Counted from the stretch's first letter, positions 9,928 through 20,767 are shown. The stretch is 64,000 bases of DNA from Hygrocybe punicea (GCA_963556145.1 OY744462.1:3038001-3102000), one strand, 5' to 3'. Numbers and translations: made by a program. The notes: a model not told the origin generated them from the letters alone.

Positions 9928-12496
9928 GGCTCGGACAATGATGATGATGACCAAACTGAAAAAGACATCCGTTTGCCATCAACCTTTGTCCATTCCCCTG
10001 CATGGTCTGCCGCGAACGTATCTGACTGTTTAGCTCTCCGAAAACGTTATGGCCCCATTACGTTGTTTATTACATTTACCACCAACCCAAAGTGGCCCCA
10101 AATTACTTCTCAATTACATCCAGGCCAAACTGCTTCTGACCAGCCTGATCTCATTGTTCGTGTATTCCAACGTTATCTTTCACTGTTCATCAAGGACATC
10201 TGCACGTTCATGGCACCCGTTTTGTACCGCATCCACGTCACTGAATTCCAAAAGCGTGGCCTACCACATGCTCATATTGCCCTGTGTTTGAAAGATGTCC
10301 CTCTCACCTCCGAAGACATTGACTGCTTTCTCTAGTGATGGTACAGTTTGGTTCTGAACCTGGGTTCGAACCTGAACCTACATGAACCGAACCTAAGTTC
10401 AGTTCAAGGTTCAGGGTAATGCCTGAACCAAACCTTAGGTTCAGTTCAAGGTTCAGTCAAGGGTGGAATCTTGTGAACCTGGTTTGAACTGGTTTGAACC
10501 TGAACCTAATCTTTCACATATTAGTCAAATTTCTGCTGAGTAGAGACTTAGTTTTGGTTCAACTATTTACTGACTTGAAATTTCAGCACCATTAATAACA
10601 GAATCTAGATTATTTAGAGTTTATATGGTTGCAATTAGTGCTTCTGTAACAGGAATATTTGCAAACTTAAATATATTTTAAAATGTAAAGTTGAAATTCA
10701 GCCTAGGATGCCATGTTGTGTGATTCAGTTATACTGATTGCAAGTTAAAATACAGCAAAACATTTGCGATGACCATCTGAACAGTTGTCCAGGATATTTC
10801 ATGCTTACTGTGTTTCAGACACATCTAACACAAGATTCTATTGATTCATTCACAGTGAACATGGACACAGTACATGTAATTGAAGAGTCAAACCATTAGC
10901 ACAACAACAATGTAGAGTGGTAGGAAATAAAGGAAAAATTTGGATTGAGAAAATTGATTAGCTAGTATACTTGTATTTTCACAGGTTCAGCATATGAGCT
11001 GAACCGAACCTCAGGTTCAGTTCAAGGTTCAGATTTTTTTGGCCTGAACCGAACCGAACTGAACCTGACCATCACTAGCTTTCTCAGTACAGAATTGCCA
11101 CAATGTCCTGGACATGTTCATGATACTATCCAGAAACACATGACGCACTGCCATAATCCATCAACATCATATCATCGCTGTGGATGGCCTCGGAAACAGT
11201 GCCAATATGGTTTTCCAAAACCACTACGACAAACATCATCTTTTAATGAAAGGGGTACATCATTTCCATGACTTTCTTTCCCTAATATTCACTTTCTTTT
11301 CATAGGCTACTTTGAATCTTGACGTCGGCACCTGGGGGATGAAAACATTGTTTCTCATATCCCCTACTTTGTCGTTAAATATGACGCACACATCAACGTC
11401 GAATTCTCTGCATCTGTGGCCTTGTTTCAATACTTACTCAAATATTTTTACAAACCTGTCGATGAAACTAGTTGGACTGTTACAACAAAGACTGCAGTCC
11501 AAAAAAACATGTCGATGAAATCAAGGACTATGAAAGAGGCAGGTACCTATCAACTGTTGAAGCTACAACCAGGCTTGGCTCTTTTCACATCACAGAAAAG
11601 CATCCTGCCGTAAAGCGACTGCCCATCCACTTACCAGGAAAACAACACAGCCAGATGAGATGGAAAAACAATTCACAATCAGATGCAACTCTGTTGGTGC
11701 GGTATATCCATCGCCCTCATCATCCAAAACTCGACGCCATGACTTATCCCAATTTTGGTGCCTGTTGTCGTTTACTACCCCACAACCCTTCACAACCTCT
11801 CCATGAGCTCGACATACTTGAAAACATATACCCCACCCATCCTCGGATGTGCATACGCTTAATGACGATGAACACAAAGGCATCGCGCACCTACAAATCG
11901 TTTATCCTCGCCATGGAGACGTCTTCTACCTCCGTGCGCTCCTTACTCAAAAAAGTGCCAACAGCTGGCAGGAACTTCACACTGTCAACGGCATTGTCTA
12001 CGACACTTTCAAACAAGCTGCATGTGCTCTCGGACTGTTTGCAAATGACGATGAAGGATTACAAAGCTTTCGTGAATTGGTGGAATATGGCGCTACTCCC
12101 GCACAACTTCGATGGCTCTTTGCAATTTTAGGAGTGGAGGGCGATCCCAACACAATTCACATCTGGACCACTTATGAACACAACATGTCAGCTGACATCG
12201 CTGATCACCTATTGCACACATCTTTTTCAGCTCCCCGTGAATTTGTACGAAACCGGCTCCTTATTGCACTTCAAGACTTGCTTCATGGCCTCGGTAAATC
12301 CATTGCTGATTTCGGCCTTCCTGAAATTGACATCCTCAATAATACTGGTGAAATCGACCGTGAAATCTATCATGGAATGGCAATGGCTGACGATCTCATC
12401 TCTTTCGTGGACAGTCTTACACTTGAACAGGTCTTTAATTCCCGTCACTTTTACAAATTGTCCGCATTCACTCATTTGATAGAAAACCATATATGA
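9928..12496 (+). pseudogene. Helitron Rep domain (HUH nuclease), broken
   Basis: The block around 10050-10300 reads LFITFTTNPKWPQI and later HVTEFQKRGLPHAHIALCL, where HAH is the HUH metal-binding motif. After removal of the MITE the frame continues with a Cys-rich segment. An intron-like GTACAT...CATAG follows (11250-11305), then KYDAHINVEFSASV and QYLLKYFYKP, which has the paired tyrosines of the nuclease. DEIKDYERGRYLS and a linker (FYLRALL, HTVNGIVYDTFKQAA) lead towards the helicase. An in-frame stop follows the intron and several frame changes are needed. The first 30 bases of the longest open frame lie inside the neighbouring palindrome, so that start is not genuine. Confidence 0.8.
10333..11077. 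mobile_element. 745 bp hAT-type MITE inside the Helitron
   Basis: It begins TAGTGATGGTACAG and ends with the inverse CTGACCATCACTA. The octamer GCTTTCTC is perfectly duplicated at 10325-10332 and 11078-11085. Excision of the element plus one TSD restores the Helitron reading frame across the junction. Both subterminal regions carry many copies of GAACCTGAACC and its inverse, which could be transposase-binding sites. The middle is AT-rich and non-coding. Confidence 0.9.
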
Positions 12497-12503
12497 AACA
12501 CTA

Positions 12504-13954
12504 ATGTACATGCTCATTCACGACGACACTACTCCCGTCCATATCGATGGCCGCGCTGGCAGAGGAAAAACCTATGTGCTTTACCCCGTCATAGGTGCTT
12601 TACGAAAAAACGGTGACATCATCCTCGTCTCCGCTTCATCAGCTTTTGCTGCCAAAAATTACCCCAATGGCCGAACTACACATTATTTGTATGGGATCCC
12701 TGTAGACGAATTTAACCCTTTCCTTAAATTGTCAATTCATCCCAACACCAACCGTGCAAAACTTCTGCTTTCTGCAAAGTGCCACACCATCGATGAAATT
12801 GGAGGCTTACATTTCAAAGCGTTCGATTGCGCAGACCGCCTTATGCGTTCTCTGACCTGCTGCCACAGCAAACTTTGGGGAGGGAAAAAGCTGACCACAG
12901 TAGGAGACTTTCGCCAAGTACGCCTCTCATCCATTCAATTGTACTTACCAACATCAGCTTCATTTGTTCATGTATTAGATCGCACCTGTCATCCGTTCAG
13001 GATCACGAAATGAGACCATCAAGGCTTCCATCCGAACACAACCCATTTTCTCCCAATTTCAGATCCTGCGGCTCCAAGCTCCCATCCGTCAAGGAAACGA
13101 CCTTCAATTTTCTCAATTTCTCGATTCCATTGGTGATGACTACATGCACCCCACCGTTGACCTTGGCCGACTTCATCATTCAACATCTATCAATGAAATA
13201 ATCAATTTCGTATTCCCAAATGACATCCTCCCATACCCTGCCTTGTGTATTGATCGTGCCATCCTCAGCCTGTACAATATGTTCGTCAACGAATTCAATG
13301 CAACTATCCTTGACAATTTGCCTGGGGATGCCTTCACTTATTTCAGCCATGACCATATTGAAAGTGATGGTGATGACGTTGATGGGAACATCTCTCATTC
13401 CCCCGAATTCATAAATGATTTAAATGAACCTGGTATTCCCCTCACGTTCTTTCCCTCAAAGTTGGCACTATTTGTCGCTTCACCCGCAACTTCGACGCCT
13501 CTCGTGGTTTGACCAAAAATACGTGGGTCATCATACGGAAACTATTTGCCCATTCTGTCGAGGTGGAAACCATACCAACTGTCATTTGCGGTCGCCACAT
13601 CGATGCCGTACGTATTTTGATTCTTCCCATCATCCACATCCAACATTCACCTGTTATTTAGTTCACCATTCACATACCCCGCATCAATGCTACTTTTCAT
13701 CCCCAAGGCTTCAACTTCATCATCCATAGAAAACAAATCCCTCTCGCACTTTCCTACACCACCACTTTCAATGGCTGCCAAGGTCTTACTGTAAAAAAAC
13801 TCGCAATTGACCTTCGACGACAACCGTTTTCCCATGGCCAGTTATATTCCACTCTCACTCGCATCCCACATGCAAACAGTGTCCTCATTCTGAAAGCTGA
13901 AACCCAACAATCCACACTAGCGACAAATATTGTATGGCGAGAACTTTTGCTGTA
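12504..13954 (+). pseudogene. Helitron PIF1-type helicase domain, broken
   Basis: Walker A reads GRAGRGKT (near 12555), followed by LVSASSAFAA. The Walker B region is TIDEIGGLHFKAFD, and motif III is GGKKLTTVGDFRQV. A later segment contains LPGDAFTYFSHD. The C-terminal helicase block CQGLTVKKLAIDLRRQ with FSHGQLYSTLTR ends at a TAA near 13954. The two halves are in different frames, with stops around 13015 and 13510. In intact Helitrons this domain is fused to Rep in one long protein and unwinds the donor strand during rolling-circle transposition. Confidence 0.8.
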
Positions 13955-14387
13955 ACCCAGTATGCCCTTCTCATTTTATCTCTTTCACTTCAAAGTAATG
14001 ATGATACCAATGCTTCCCCTGCCCGTCAGTTTCCTTCTTACCCCTAAAAGACAAATCAAACATACAACGTCAGGGCCACCCTCCCTCATTTTGTACACAT
14101 TGCTTGACAGAACTACAATTGATTCATCCCACCGAAAGCAATGTATGTATATCACATCCCCTCGCTTATACGTTAACACAATCTCTTCCCGAAGTCGAGT
14201 ATGGTTGCAGGGCTGTGTAATTGATGTTTCCATTGCGTATCAATAAACCGATCCCATCCTTTTTATATCCTTCGCTGACAAACAAGAATTGTGAGGATAA
14301 CAAACCTAAGACAGCTCCATTTCACATGCTCCACTCAACCGGACCCTCTTAAATGACAACTACCATTCCAAAATCTTTCTCCCCACC

Positions 14388-15356
14388 TTGCCAATGTCCG
14401 GTTGCTGTTTTTTATTCGGCTTCATGCCCTGCACCAATCCCTGTCGTATTTTCGATGGAAAACCCAAAACGATCACATTCGATGCTGAACTACTACTTAG
14501 TCAAACTGAAACTGACAATTGGCTCACTGCAAACACCATACTCCACTATTTTATCCCACCTGGCACCCCTGACCCACCCAACGAGGCCATTTTTTATGTT
14601 CAAGGCAAGCTCATATCCATGAAAGACAACGTACACGTAGGCGACGGACACATGACAGACGAGTACATTGCCCAAATTGACGCTTTCCAACTTCATGTCA
14701 TGCCCCCCGGTGTCCAACCTCTACCTCCCACCGTCATAATCAGTGGCCCTGTACGAAAAAAAAAATATTTCTTCTTTTCGTCTATACAAAACTGATCGTC
14801 TTTCATGAAGGCTTGCGTCAAAATTTCCGAAAAACAATTCACTATTGACATCACCCAATATGCCGTCCATGGCAACCGTGAAACAAAGATCACCTGCCGC
14901 TTCCCTACTACAAACCCTCGCTTCAAGAATCTTAAACCCCCCGTCGTTGGAACCTTATGCACGATCGCCGGTACTATTTACAGTGAACCGTATGCCAATC
15001 AACGTCTCCCGATCGATGTCCATGAAATCTCCTTCTTGAAAATGCCGACTGCACCCACTTCTGCACCGAAAGGTATATGATTCGTCTACTGTACACCATG
15101 ACATTGCAATGTCACCCCTCTAGGCAAACCCAGCAAATGGAAGTGGGGCTCCAATGTTCAAGAAGGCTCTTCCAAATGAACCCGAACCCCCTCACCTCCG
15201 CCTCCCTTTCCTCCCAAATCCCCTCCATTCCAATCTTCCTCCCAACAGACCTACGACGATTCCAAAAAAGAAACCAACACATTGGCATCAGAAGAACACT
15301 TCCCCTCCGACAACCCTCACGATGAACTACCTTGTAAGACTCAAAAGCCGAAATAG
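14388..15356 (+). pseudogene. Helitron-encoded OB-fold / RPA-like protein (copy 2)
   Basis: An N-terminal Cys/Pro-rich segment is followed by GKPKTITFDAELLL, FYVQGKLISMKDNVHVGDGH and TVIISGP. A probable intron (GTACGA...ATGAAG, 14750-14810) leads to KISEKQFTIDITQYAVHGN and IYSEPYANQRLPIDVHEI. A second probable intron (GTATAT...CTCTAG, 15071-15122) leads to GKPSKWKWG and a polar tail. An in-frame TGA soon after GKPSKWKWG and a frame change break the tail. It is collinear with the gene at 1-868. A single-strand DNA-binding role is inferred from its place in the element. Confidence 0.5.
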
Positions 15357-15593
15357 GTTTTTCTTGCAACATCATCTTCTTTTACAACATCATCATCTCT
15401 CCTCCATGTTTTCATCCCCTCTCCTTAGTATAAATTGTCCTCATCCCTTACTTTGGGCCCCCTCCGTTCAACGATAATTCTTTCGTATAATTTATTGTCA
15501 TCCCTTACTTTGCCCCCCTCCCTTCCATCAAATGATTCAATGATAATTTCTTTACACGTATCAAACACGCCCGTTAATATTCTCCACCACAGA

Positions 15594-15620
15594 GCGCGAA
15601 GCGCGTAGCAAATCCCTTGT
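15594..15620 (+). other. Helitron 3' terminal hairpin and end (copy 2)
   Basis: GCGCG AAG CGCGT is followed by AGCAAATCCCTTGT, the same as at 1106-1132 apart from one stem position. The next base starts the terminal repeat of another element, which confirms the boundary. Confidence 0.8.
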
Positions 15621-15920
15621 TTGGTTTTAAAGTTTTCTTTACTATAATCTAATCAGGCCCGATACAACAGGACTTCCCACACACAGACACCTGCACTCGC
15701 CTTGGCTGCGATTGAGAGCCTGTGCGCCTCTCCCTCCGTCTTACTCCGGGATCCACTCCCCATGTTTCAGTTTCAGTTGTTAACTTATATACCCAGGAAG
15801 GAGACCTCCTTTCACACAGGAATTCCTGTCTCCTTCCAGGGTAAGATTACCTACTCTGTTTACCTTTCTTAATCTAATGTTCCCCATTTTGTAGCTTACA
15901 GTTTTTTGGTCTTTATCTCT
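15621..15920 (+). repeat. Split direct repeat A1
   Basis: It starts TTGGTTTTAAAGTTTTC and ends GTCTTTATCTCT. It matches A2 base for base in length, with scattered substitutions. It probably contains the promoter, as it precedes the coding region directly. Confidence 0.9.
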
Positions 15921-15942
15921 TAAACTTTGTTACATCGACTTC

Positions 15943-17315
15943 ATGCCTCATAATGAGAACACCACTGAAACACAGAGCCAAACGCAAGGCACGCCGGACC
16001 TCGACTGAGAAGTCCAAGACACATGCCTCAAAATTACAGAGGACTACCATGCAGGCAGGAAGGAGAAATTGGACACCATACTCGAACTCCCTAGTGTCAT
16101 CCCCTTCCAAGGGGGAATGGAGGAAGACACGAGTAATTGACAGGCTTTCGGCGCCTACTGCCGAATGCTGGACAGCTTCGACAACGTCACACAAGGTGGA
16201 CTATCCCGGTCACACCTCACCAACCCACTTGTTGACTTCGATTATGGCGAACGCGATATCACGGATGGCGACGACAGTGGCGCCATTCCATCAGGACAAA
16301 CCAACCCTACACGTCCCCCAAGCGACCCATCGCTGACGACGATGAAGACAGCACTTGTCCTCCCAAATGGAGGGTCGATGTCTCTCTTCTCCTGTGGATC
16401 ATCCGCAAATCTCTCCATCCATCGGTCCTCCCGTCATCTCTACAAGAAACCCAGACTTCTCTCAAGAATTTCTCCCGCGATATCAAATTCACCGTCGCCT
16501 CCATCCTCAATGCGCCAGATTGTCCTCAGTTCCCCCCTTTTGAATGGACAAACCTCATCTCTGGACGGGCCATCGACCTCGACCACGTACTCTCCGGCCT
16601 CTTCACTACCTCCACGTCCAACTTGCATAAGGAGCAGGTCGGGTCCTTTGAAATCTCACTCAGCCCTTCTTCCCCAGCCAAAGCTGTCACTTCCCACGGC
16701 AAATGGATCACCGCTTGGGACCCTACCATTGAAGCCACCTTCATTTTTCCCCAATGCGACCACAAGTTACGTCGTTACGGATGTTACATCTCTGGCCTCT
16801 TCGCCGCACTTCTGGTCAAACAACACCAATGCATCATATCCCTTGACAAGGGAATCCGGATCTGCATTGCCCAATGCCATGACCTCCTCCTCACCAATGC
16901 GAACAAGTTCACAGACCTCCAACTCCATTGGGTCCACTTTTGGGACCGCCTCCACGGAACACCCCATTCGGGGGCCGCTACTTCACAGTCCCACAAATGC
17001 GACCCTTGCCACGGTGGAATGACAACAAGTGCCCGAATTCCAACAACAAGTGCAACTATGCCCATGTCTGTTCAAATGCTGTTCCCCCAACCACAAGGGT
17101 CCCAACTGTCTGCCCACCAAATGAGACCGACCTTTGGTCCTGCCGACCCAAATATGCCCATCACCTTATCTGGGACGACGAGGGACCAGAATGCCTCACC
17201 GTCGCCCTCTCCAGCCTGTACGAGCACCCCGTTCCTGGAGTGCCTGCAAACGAACTCCTTAATGCACCGGCGCTCTCCACCATGCATCACCACCCAGACC
17301 TTTTTAAAATCATGA
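15943..17315 (+). pseudogene. gag-like region of the tyrosine-recombinase retrotransposon
   Basis: A first frame opens with MPHNENTTETQSQTQGTPD and meets a stop within about 20 codons. The best-preserved part (about 16510-16940) contains FPPFEWTNLISGRAIDLDH, SHGKWITAWDPTIEATFIFP and DLLLTNANKFTDLQ. These resemble the gag region of related Agaricomycete elements as I know them. A Cys/His-containing segment (CPNSNNKCNYAHVC, about 17020-17070) could be a nucleic-acid-binding knuckle. It overlaps the start of the RT frame. Several frame changes show decay. Confidence 0.6.
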
Positions 17316-18435
17316 CCCCCATTCACGTTGACGTCTTCGCTCACTACTTGCGCAACCACCCGAACCGCCCCTTTGTGGATTCTGTCTGCAACACCCTATG
17401 TACTGGTTTCTGGCCTTGGGCCAAGACGGAAGGCCTGGATTACCCCGTCACTTGGGACAACTCCCACCATCCCATCACTGATCCGGAACACCGCACTTTC
17501 TTATTTGCACAATGCGATGCCGAGGTCTCTCTCGGCCAACTGTCACCCTCCTTCAGATGTGACCTTCTACCGGGTATGTACAGCATGCCGCTCAGCGTCA
17601 TCCTCAAGCCCCACGCTACCAAACTCCATATGGTCGTCGACCAGAGCGCAGAACCGTTCTCTCAGAACTCTCTCATCCCGAGGGAAGACCGCTTCGTCCG
17701 TATGGACACCCTCCACCACCTCAGTGACGCCTTGCGCCGCGTACGCGCTGCCCACCCCACCCGACGACTTGTCGTCTTCAAATCCGACATGTCCCGGGCG
17801 TACCGACTCATCCCCATGGCACCACTGTGGCAAATACGTCAAATCATGACCGTCGACGACAAGTGTTTCATCAACTGGTGCAACCACTCTGGCAATGCTG
17901 CCGGGGGATGGGTCTTTGGGACTTTCGCCTGCCTCGTCACTTGGATCGCCATCTTTGTTCTGTTCCTTTACGACCTCTTGACGACAACTTTTCCTGGGAC
18001 TTCGCAGACAATCTTACGTGGTACCCCCGCTACAACAAACTGCTGCCAACGAAACAGGCCCGTCTCCTCACCCTTTGGGATGACCTCGGTATACCGCACA
18101 AGGAACAGAAACAGGAGTGGGGGACATCCCTCATGATCATCGGTTTCACCATCGACCCCAACACTCTCACCATTACCATGCCCGACGACCGCCGAGCTGA
18201 ACTCCTCCTCACCTTGCGTGCCTTCGCCGTTGTGGGCCAACACCACCCACTCCGTGAGTTCCAAAGGATGGTTGGCTGGGTAAACTGGGCCCTTAACGTC
18301 TACCCGCTTTTACGTCCTGGCCTCTCGATGCTCTACCACAAGATGTCTGGTAAGTGCATCCCCCATGAGTGGCTCTGGGTGAACTCCACGCTGAGCCATG
18401 AGCTCTCCTGGATCGTATATCTCTTTTTGTGCTGA
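17060..18435 (+). pseudogene. Reverse transcriptase / RNase H region of the tyrosine-recombinase retrotransposon
   Basis: RT blocks are LVVFKSDMSRAYRLIPMAP (near 17770-17830), the catalytic region PLDDNFSWDFADN (near 17965-18005) and IIGFTIDPNTLTITMPDDRR further on. The frame shifts between the first block and the LDDN motif, so the YVDD-type active site is not in the same frame as the palm domain. The downstream part (MVGWVNWALNVYPLLRPGL) corresponds to the connection before RNase H. RNase H itself is short or missing: the frame runs quickly into the recombinase. Confidence 0.75.
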
Positions 18436-19240
18436 CCACGCCCTGCCTACTTCCCCCACCGCCGACACCCTCAGCTTCTTCGTCGTCTATATGTGCCACC
18501 ACATCAAACCACAATCCGTTGACAACTACCTCTCAGGAATCTGCAACCAACTCGAACCGTTCTACCCCAACATCTGCGCTATCTGCCATCACAACCTCGT
18601 CTCCAGGACCCTCGCAGGCTGTAAGAAACTGCATGCCACCGGCATGTCACATAAGCGGCCACTCTCTTGCTCTGACCTCTCCACAGTGTGCTCTTCATTC
18701 ACAGACCCCACACATGACACCAGCCTTTTCACCGCGATCCTGTCAACAGCCTTCCATGGCCTTTTGCGACTTGGTGAACTCGTCTGGCCTGACTCCTCCG
18801 CACTACAGGACTCCCGTAAGGTCATATTACGTGACTCCACTACCTTCGCCTTTTTCCTCCCTGGCCACAAGGCCAACCATTTCTTCGAGGGCAACCATGT
18901 CCTGCTGCACTGCACGCTCACCGCAGACGACCCCATCATGAACCTTACATGCTACCTCCGTTCTCATGATCGCCTCTTCCCTGTGCACCCGGAACTTTTT
19001 CTATGCTCCAACGGCACCGTCCCCACCTGGTCATGGTTCCTCTCATGCCTACATGTCCATTTCCCTGACTGGAACATTGGTGGTCACTCCCTGTGTTCCA
19101 GTGGTGCCACAGACCTCGCAACCACAGGGGTACCACCATATCTCATCCAAGCAATCAGGCGCTGGGCCTCGGAAGCTTGGCAAATCTACATTCAGAAGCA
19201 CCTGACACTGCAAGCCGCCTTCCTCTTTGCCCACCACTGA
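18398..19240 (+). CDS. Tyrosine recombinase of the retrotransposon
   Basis: The frame stays open for about 280 codons. The N-terminal part resembles the SAM-like core-binding domain (TLSFFVVYMCHHIKPQSVDNYL). The first catalytic arginine lies in GLLRLGELVW. The box-II region reads GHSLCSSGATDLATTGVPPY where the family has HxxR; the arginine is replaced by cysteine. The nucleophile tyrosine is in AWQIYIQKH. The enzyme would integrate the circular cDNA. Loss of the box-II arginine predicts an inactive protein even though the frame is open. No clear start codon of its own was found; expression may depend on the preceding frame. Confidence 0.85.
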   Translation: MSSPGSYISFCADHALPTSPTADTLSFFVVYMCHHIKPQSVDNYLSGICNQLEPFYPNICAICHHNLVSRTLAGCKKLHATGMSHKRPLSCSDLSTVCSSFTDPTHDTSLFTAILSTAFHGLLRLGELVWPDSSALQDSRKVILRDSTTFAFFLPGHKANHFFEGNHVLLHCTLTADDPIMNLTCYLRSHDRLFPVHPELFLCSNGTVPTWSWFLSCLHVHFPDWNIGGHSLCSSGATDLATTGVPPYLIQAIRRWASEAWQIYIQKHLTLQAAFLFAHH

Positions 19241-19401
19241 ACACACGGTGCTATACATCGCCACCTCGCAGCTCACTTCTCATCTCCCTTTTTCTTCTGC
19301 AGAACTCTTTTCTTTTACTGGACAATTTATGACATTTTTTCTTTACTGAACAATTTCTTCTCCCTCCCTTCCTCACCTACTATTCCTTTAATAGTTTTTA
19401 G

Positions 19402-19513
19402 CATCGCACCTAGCTTTCTCATGTAATATATTTCCTTTCTGGCCCTGCCGCTGCTTCAGGGCAGGGCCGCATACGCTTATTCTGGACACCAAAAAACTAC
19501 AGAGACTGATTAG
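19402..19513 (+). repeat. Split direct repeat B1
   Basis: It begins CATCGCACCTAGC and ends GACTGATTAG. It matches B2 at 20449-20560 over the same 112 bp and includes a GGCCCTGC...GCAGGGC hairpin. Confidence 0.88.
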
Positions 19514-20412
19514 TTGGTTTTAAAGTTTTCTTTACTATAATCTAATCAGGCCCGATGTGATGGCGAGTTCTGTTGTAGACCCAGAATGGGAATCTACGGA
19601 AAGGGTGATCAGCTAAGAAGTGATCAGAGGAATTTAGTTTCTTTTAGAAATGTCTAGTCAATCCAACCCAAATCCAGGGGTTCTGGACTCAGAGGGAGAG
19701 TATGGGAAAGGATGAAGAGTGGACTAAGAAATAGAACTAAAGCATGGGTGTCAGTATTTTCTATATGTGTCTGGGGATCGGTGTTTCTATATGGTTTGTA
19801 GTATAAATGTGCTACTTTTATACTACTAAGAGGGATCCTGTGCTGTAGTAACTAAGTACTACAAGCGAAGGCTGTAAATGATAGGGGTAGTGGAGTGGAG
19901 GAATGGTGGAGTGGTGCTATGTACTAGGAGACAGGAAACGAAGATACATGATATATAACTAGAAACGTACTGATTCCGGGTCGTTAGGGACATTGCAGTG
20001 CATGTAGGAACGATTCCGGAGGTGGAACCCAGAGCGGAATCGATAGGAATGAGCGGAATCGAACGGAATCGACAATACGGAAATGGGAATGGATGGGAAC
20101 AGAGTGGGATATGAAGAGGAAACGGATCCACACGATCCGGAGCCTCTACACTGATACAACAGGACTTCCCACACACAGATGCCTGCACTTGCCTTGGCTG
20201 CGATCGAGAGCCCGTGCGCCTCTCCCTCCGTCTTACTCCGGGATCCACTCCCTGTGTTTCAGTTTCAGTTTTTAACTTATATACCCAGGAAGGAGACCTC
20301 CTTTCACACAGGAATTCCCATCTCCTTCCAGGGTAAGATTACCTACTCTGTTTACCTTTCTTAATCTAATGTTCCCCATTTCGTAGCTTACAGTTTTTTG
20401 GTCTTTATCTCT
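19514..20412 (+). repeat. Split direct repeat A2, interrupted by a solo LTR
   Basis: A2 is in two pieces, 19514-19556 and 20156-20412, that together reproduce the 300 bp of A1. The break holds a 594 bp LTR. Confidence 0.9.
19557..20150. mobile_element. Solo LTR inside repeat A2
   Basis: The insert starts (T)GTGATGGCGAG and ends CCTCTACA. It is flanked by CCGAT (19552-19556) and CTGAT (20151-20155), a 5-bp TSD with one change. The uninterrupted target is known from A1 (CCCGATACAAC). The last 190 bp are repeated at 56816-57004, which supports an interspersed LTR family. No internal region accompanies it, so it is a recombination-derived solo LTR. Confidence 0.8.
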
Positions 20413-20448
20413 CCCGCCCTTTATCCGCTTACCCTTTGCTATGTATTT

Positions 20449-20560
20449 CATCGCACCTATCTTTCTCGTGTAATATATTTCCTTTCGGGCCCTGCTGCTG
20501 CTTCAGGGCAGCGCCACATACACTTATTCTGGACACCAAAAAACTATGGAGACTGATTAG
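20449..20560 (+). repeat. Split direct repeat B2
   Basis: This is the second copy of B, ending GACTGATTAG at 20560. The next base belongs to the older copia element. The end is fixed by divergence from B1 at this point. Confidence 0.88.
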
Positions 20561-20674
20561 TCCACTTAATACAAGAAACTTCTAGTAGAATGAGTAGAAG
20601 TATAAAGACCCTCTCAGAGAGAGGCAAATATAATTAATTCCACATGAAATGTCTTGGCAGTCAACAACCACTGA

Positions 20675-20688
20675 GGTTATGAGCCCTG
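20675..20688 (+). other. Candidate primer-binding site (initiator tRNA-Met half-molecule type)
   Basis: GGTTATGAGCCCTG is complementary to the anticodon arm of an initiator tRNA-Met (loop CUCAUAA). Several copia elements use such an internal tRNA site rather than the tRNA 3' end. It lies about 80 bp before the gag start, where a primer-binding site is expected. Confidence 0.55.
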
Positions 20689-20767
20689 AACAGCTGTAAC
20701 AGAAATATGATCATGCTGATTCATGCAACTCTGAACATTGCACTACCACCTCATACACTAGCAAACT

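Larger units (their letters stand above)
9928..15620 (+). mobile_element. Decayed Helitron (copy 2), 5' truncated
   Basis: The order of remnants is Rep (HUH and tyrosine motifs), PIF1-like helicase, OB-fold-like gene, then the GCGCG hairpin and CCCTTGT end shared with copy 1. The Rep is cut at its 5' side where the 1.1 kb palindrome begins. The true 5' end was not found; only 55 bp separate the two palindromes. The element is interrupted by a MITE at 10333-11077. Numerous stops and frameshifts make it non-autonomous. It is abutted at 15620 by the retrotransposon that starts at 15621. Confidence 0.85.
15621..20560 (+). mobile_element. Tyrosine-recombinase retrotransposon with split direct repeats (Ngaro/PAT-like layout)
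   Basis: The order is repeat A1 (15621-15920), gag-like, RT/RNase H and tyrosine-recombinase regions, repeat B1 (19402-19513), repeat A2 (19514-19556 plus 20156-20412) and repeat B2 (20449-20560). A1 and A2 are both exactly 300 bp once a solo LTR is removed from A2. B1 and B2 are both 112 bp. This A1-ORFs-B1-A2-B2 order is the split-direct-repeat arrangement of tyrosine-recombinase retrotransposons, which integrate through a circular intermediate and leave no TSD. Frameshifts in gag and near the RT active site make it defective. Confidence 0.9.

Noticed and set aside
20675..20688. Fragment of a tRNA gene
   Set aside because: Only the complement of an anticodon arm is present, without acceptor, D or T arms; the position before gag fits a primer-binding site.
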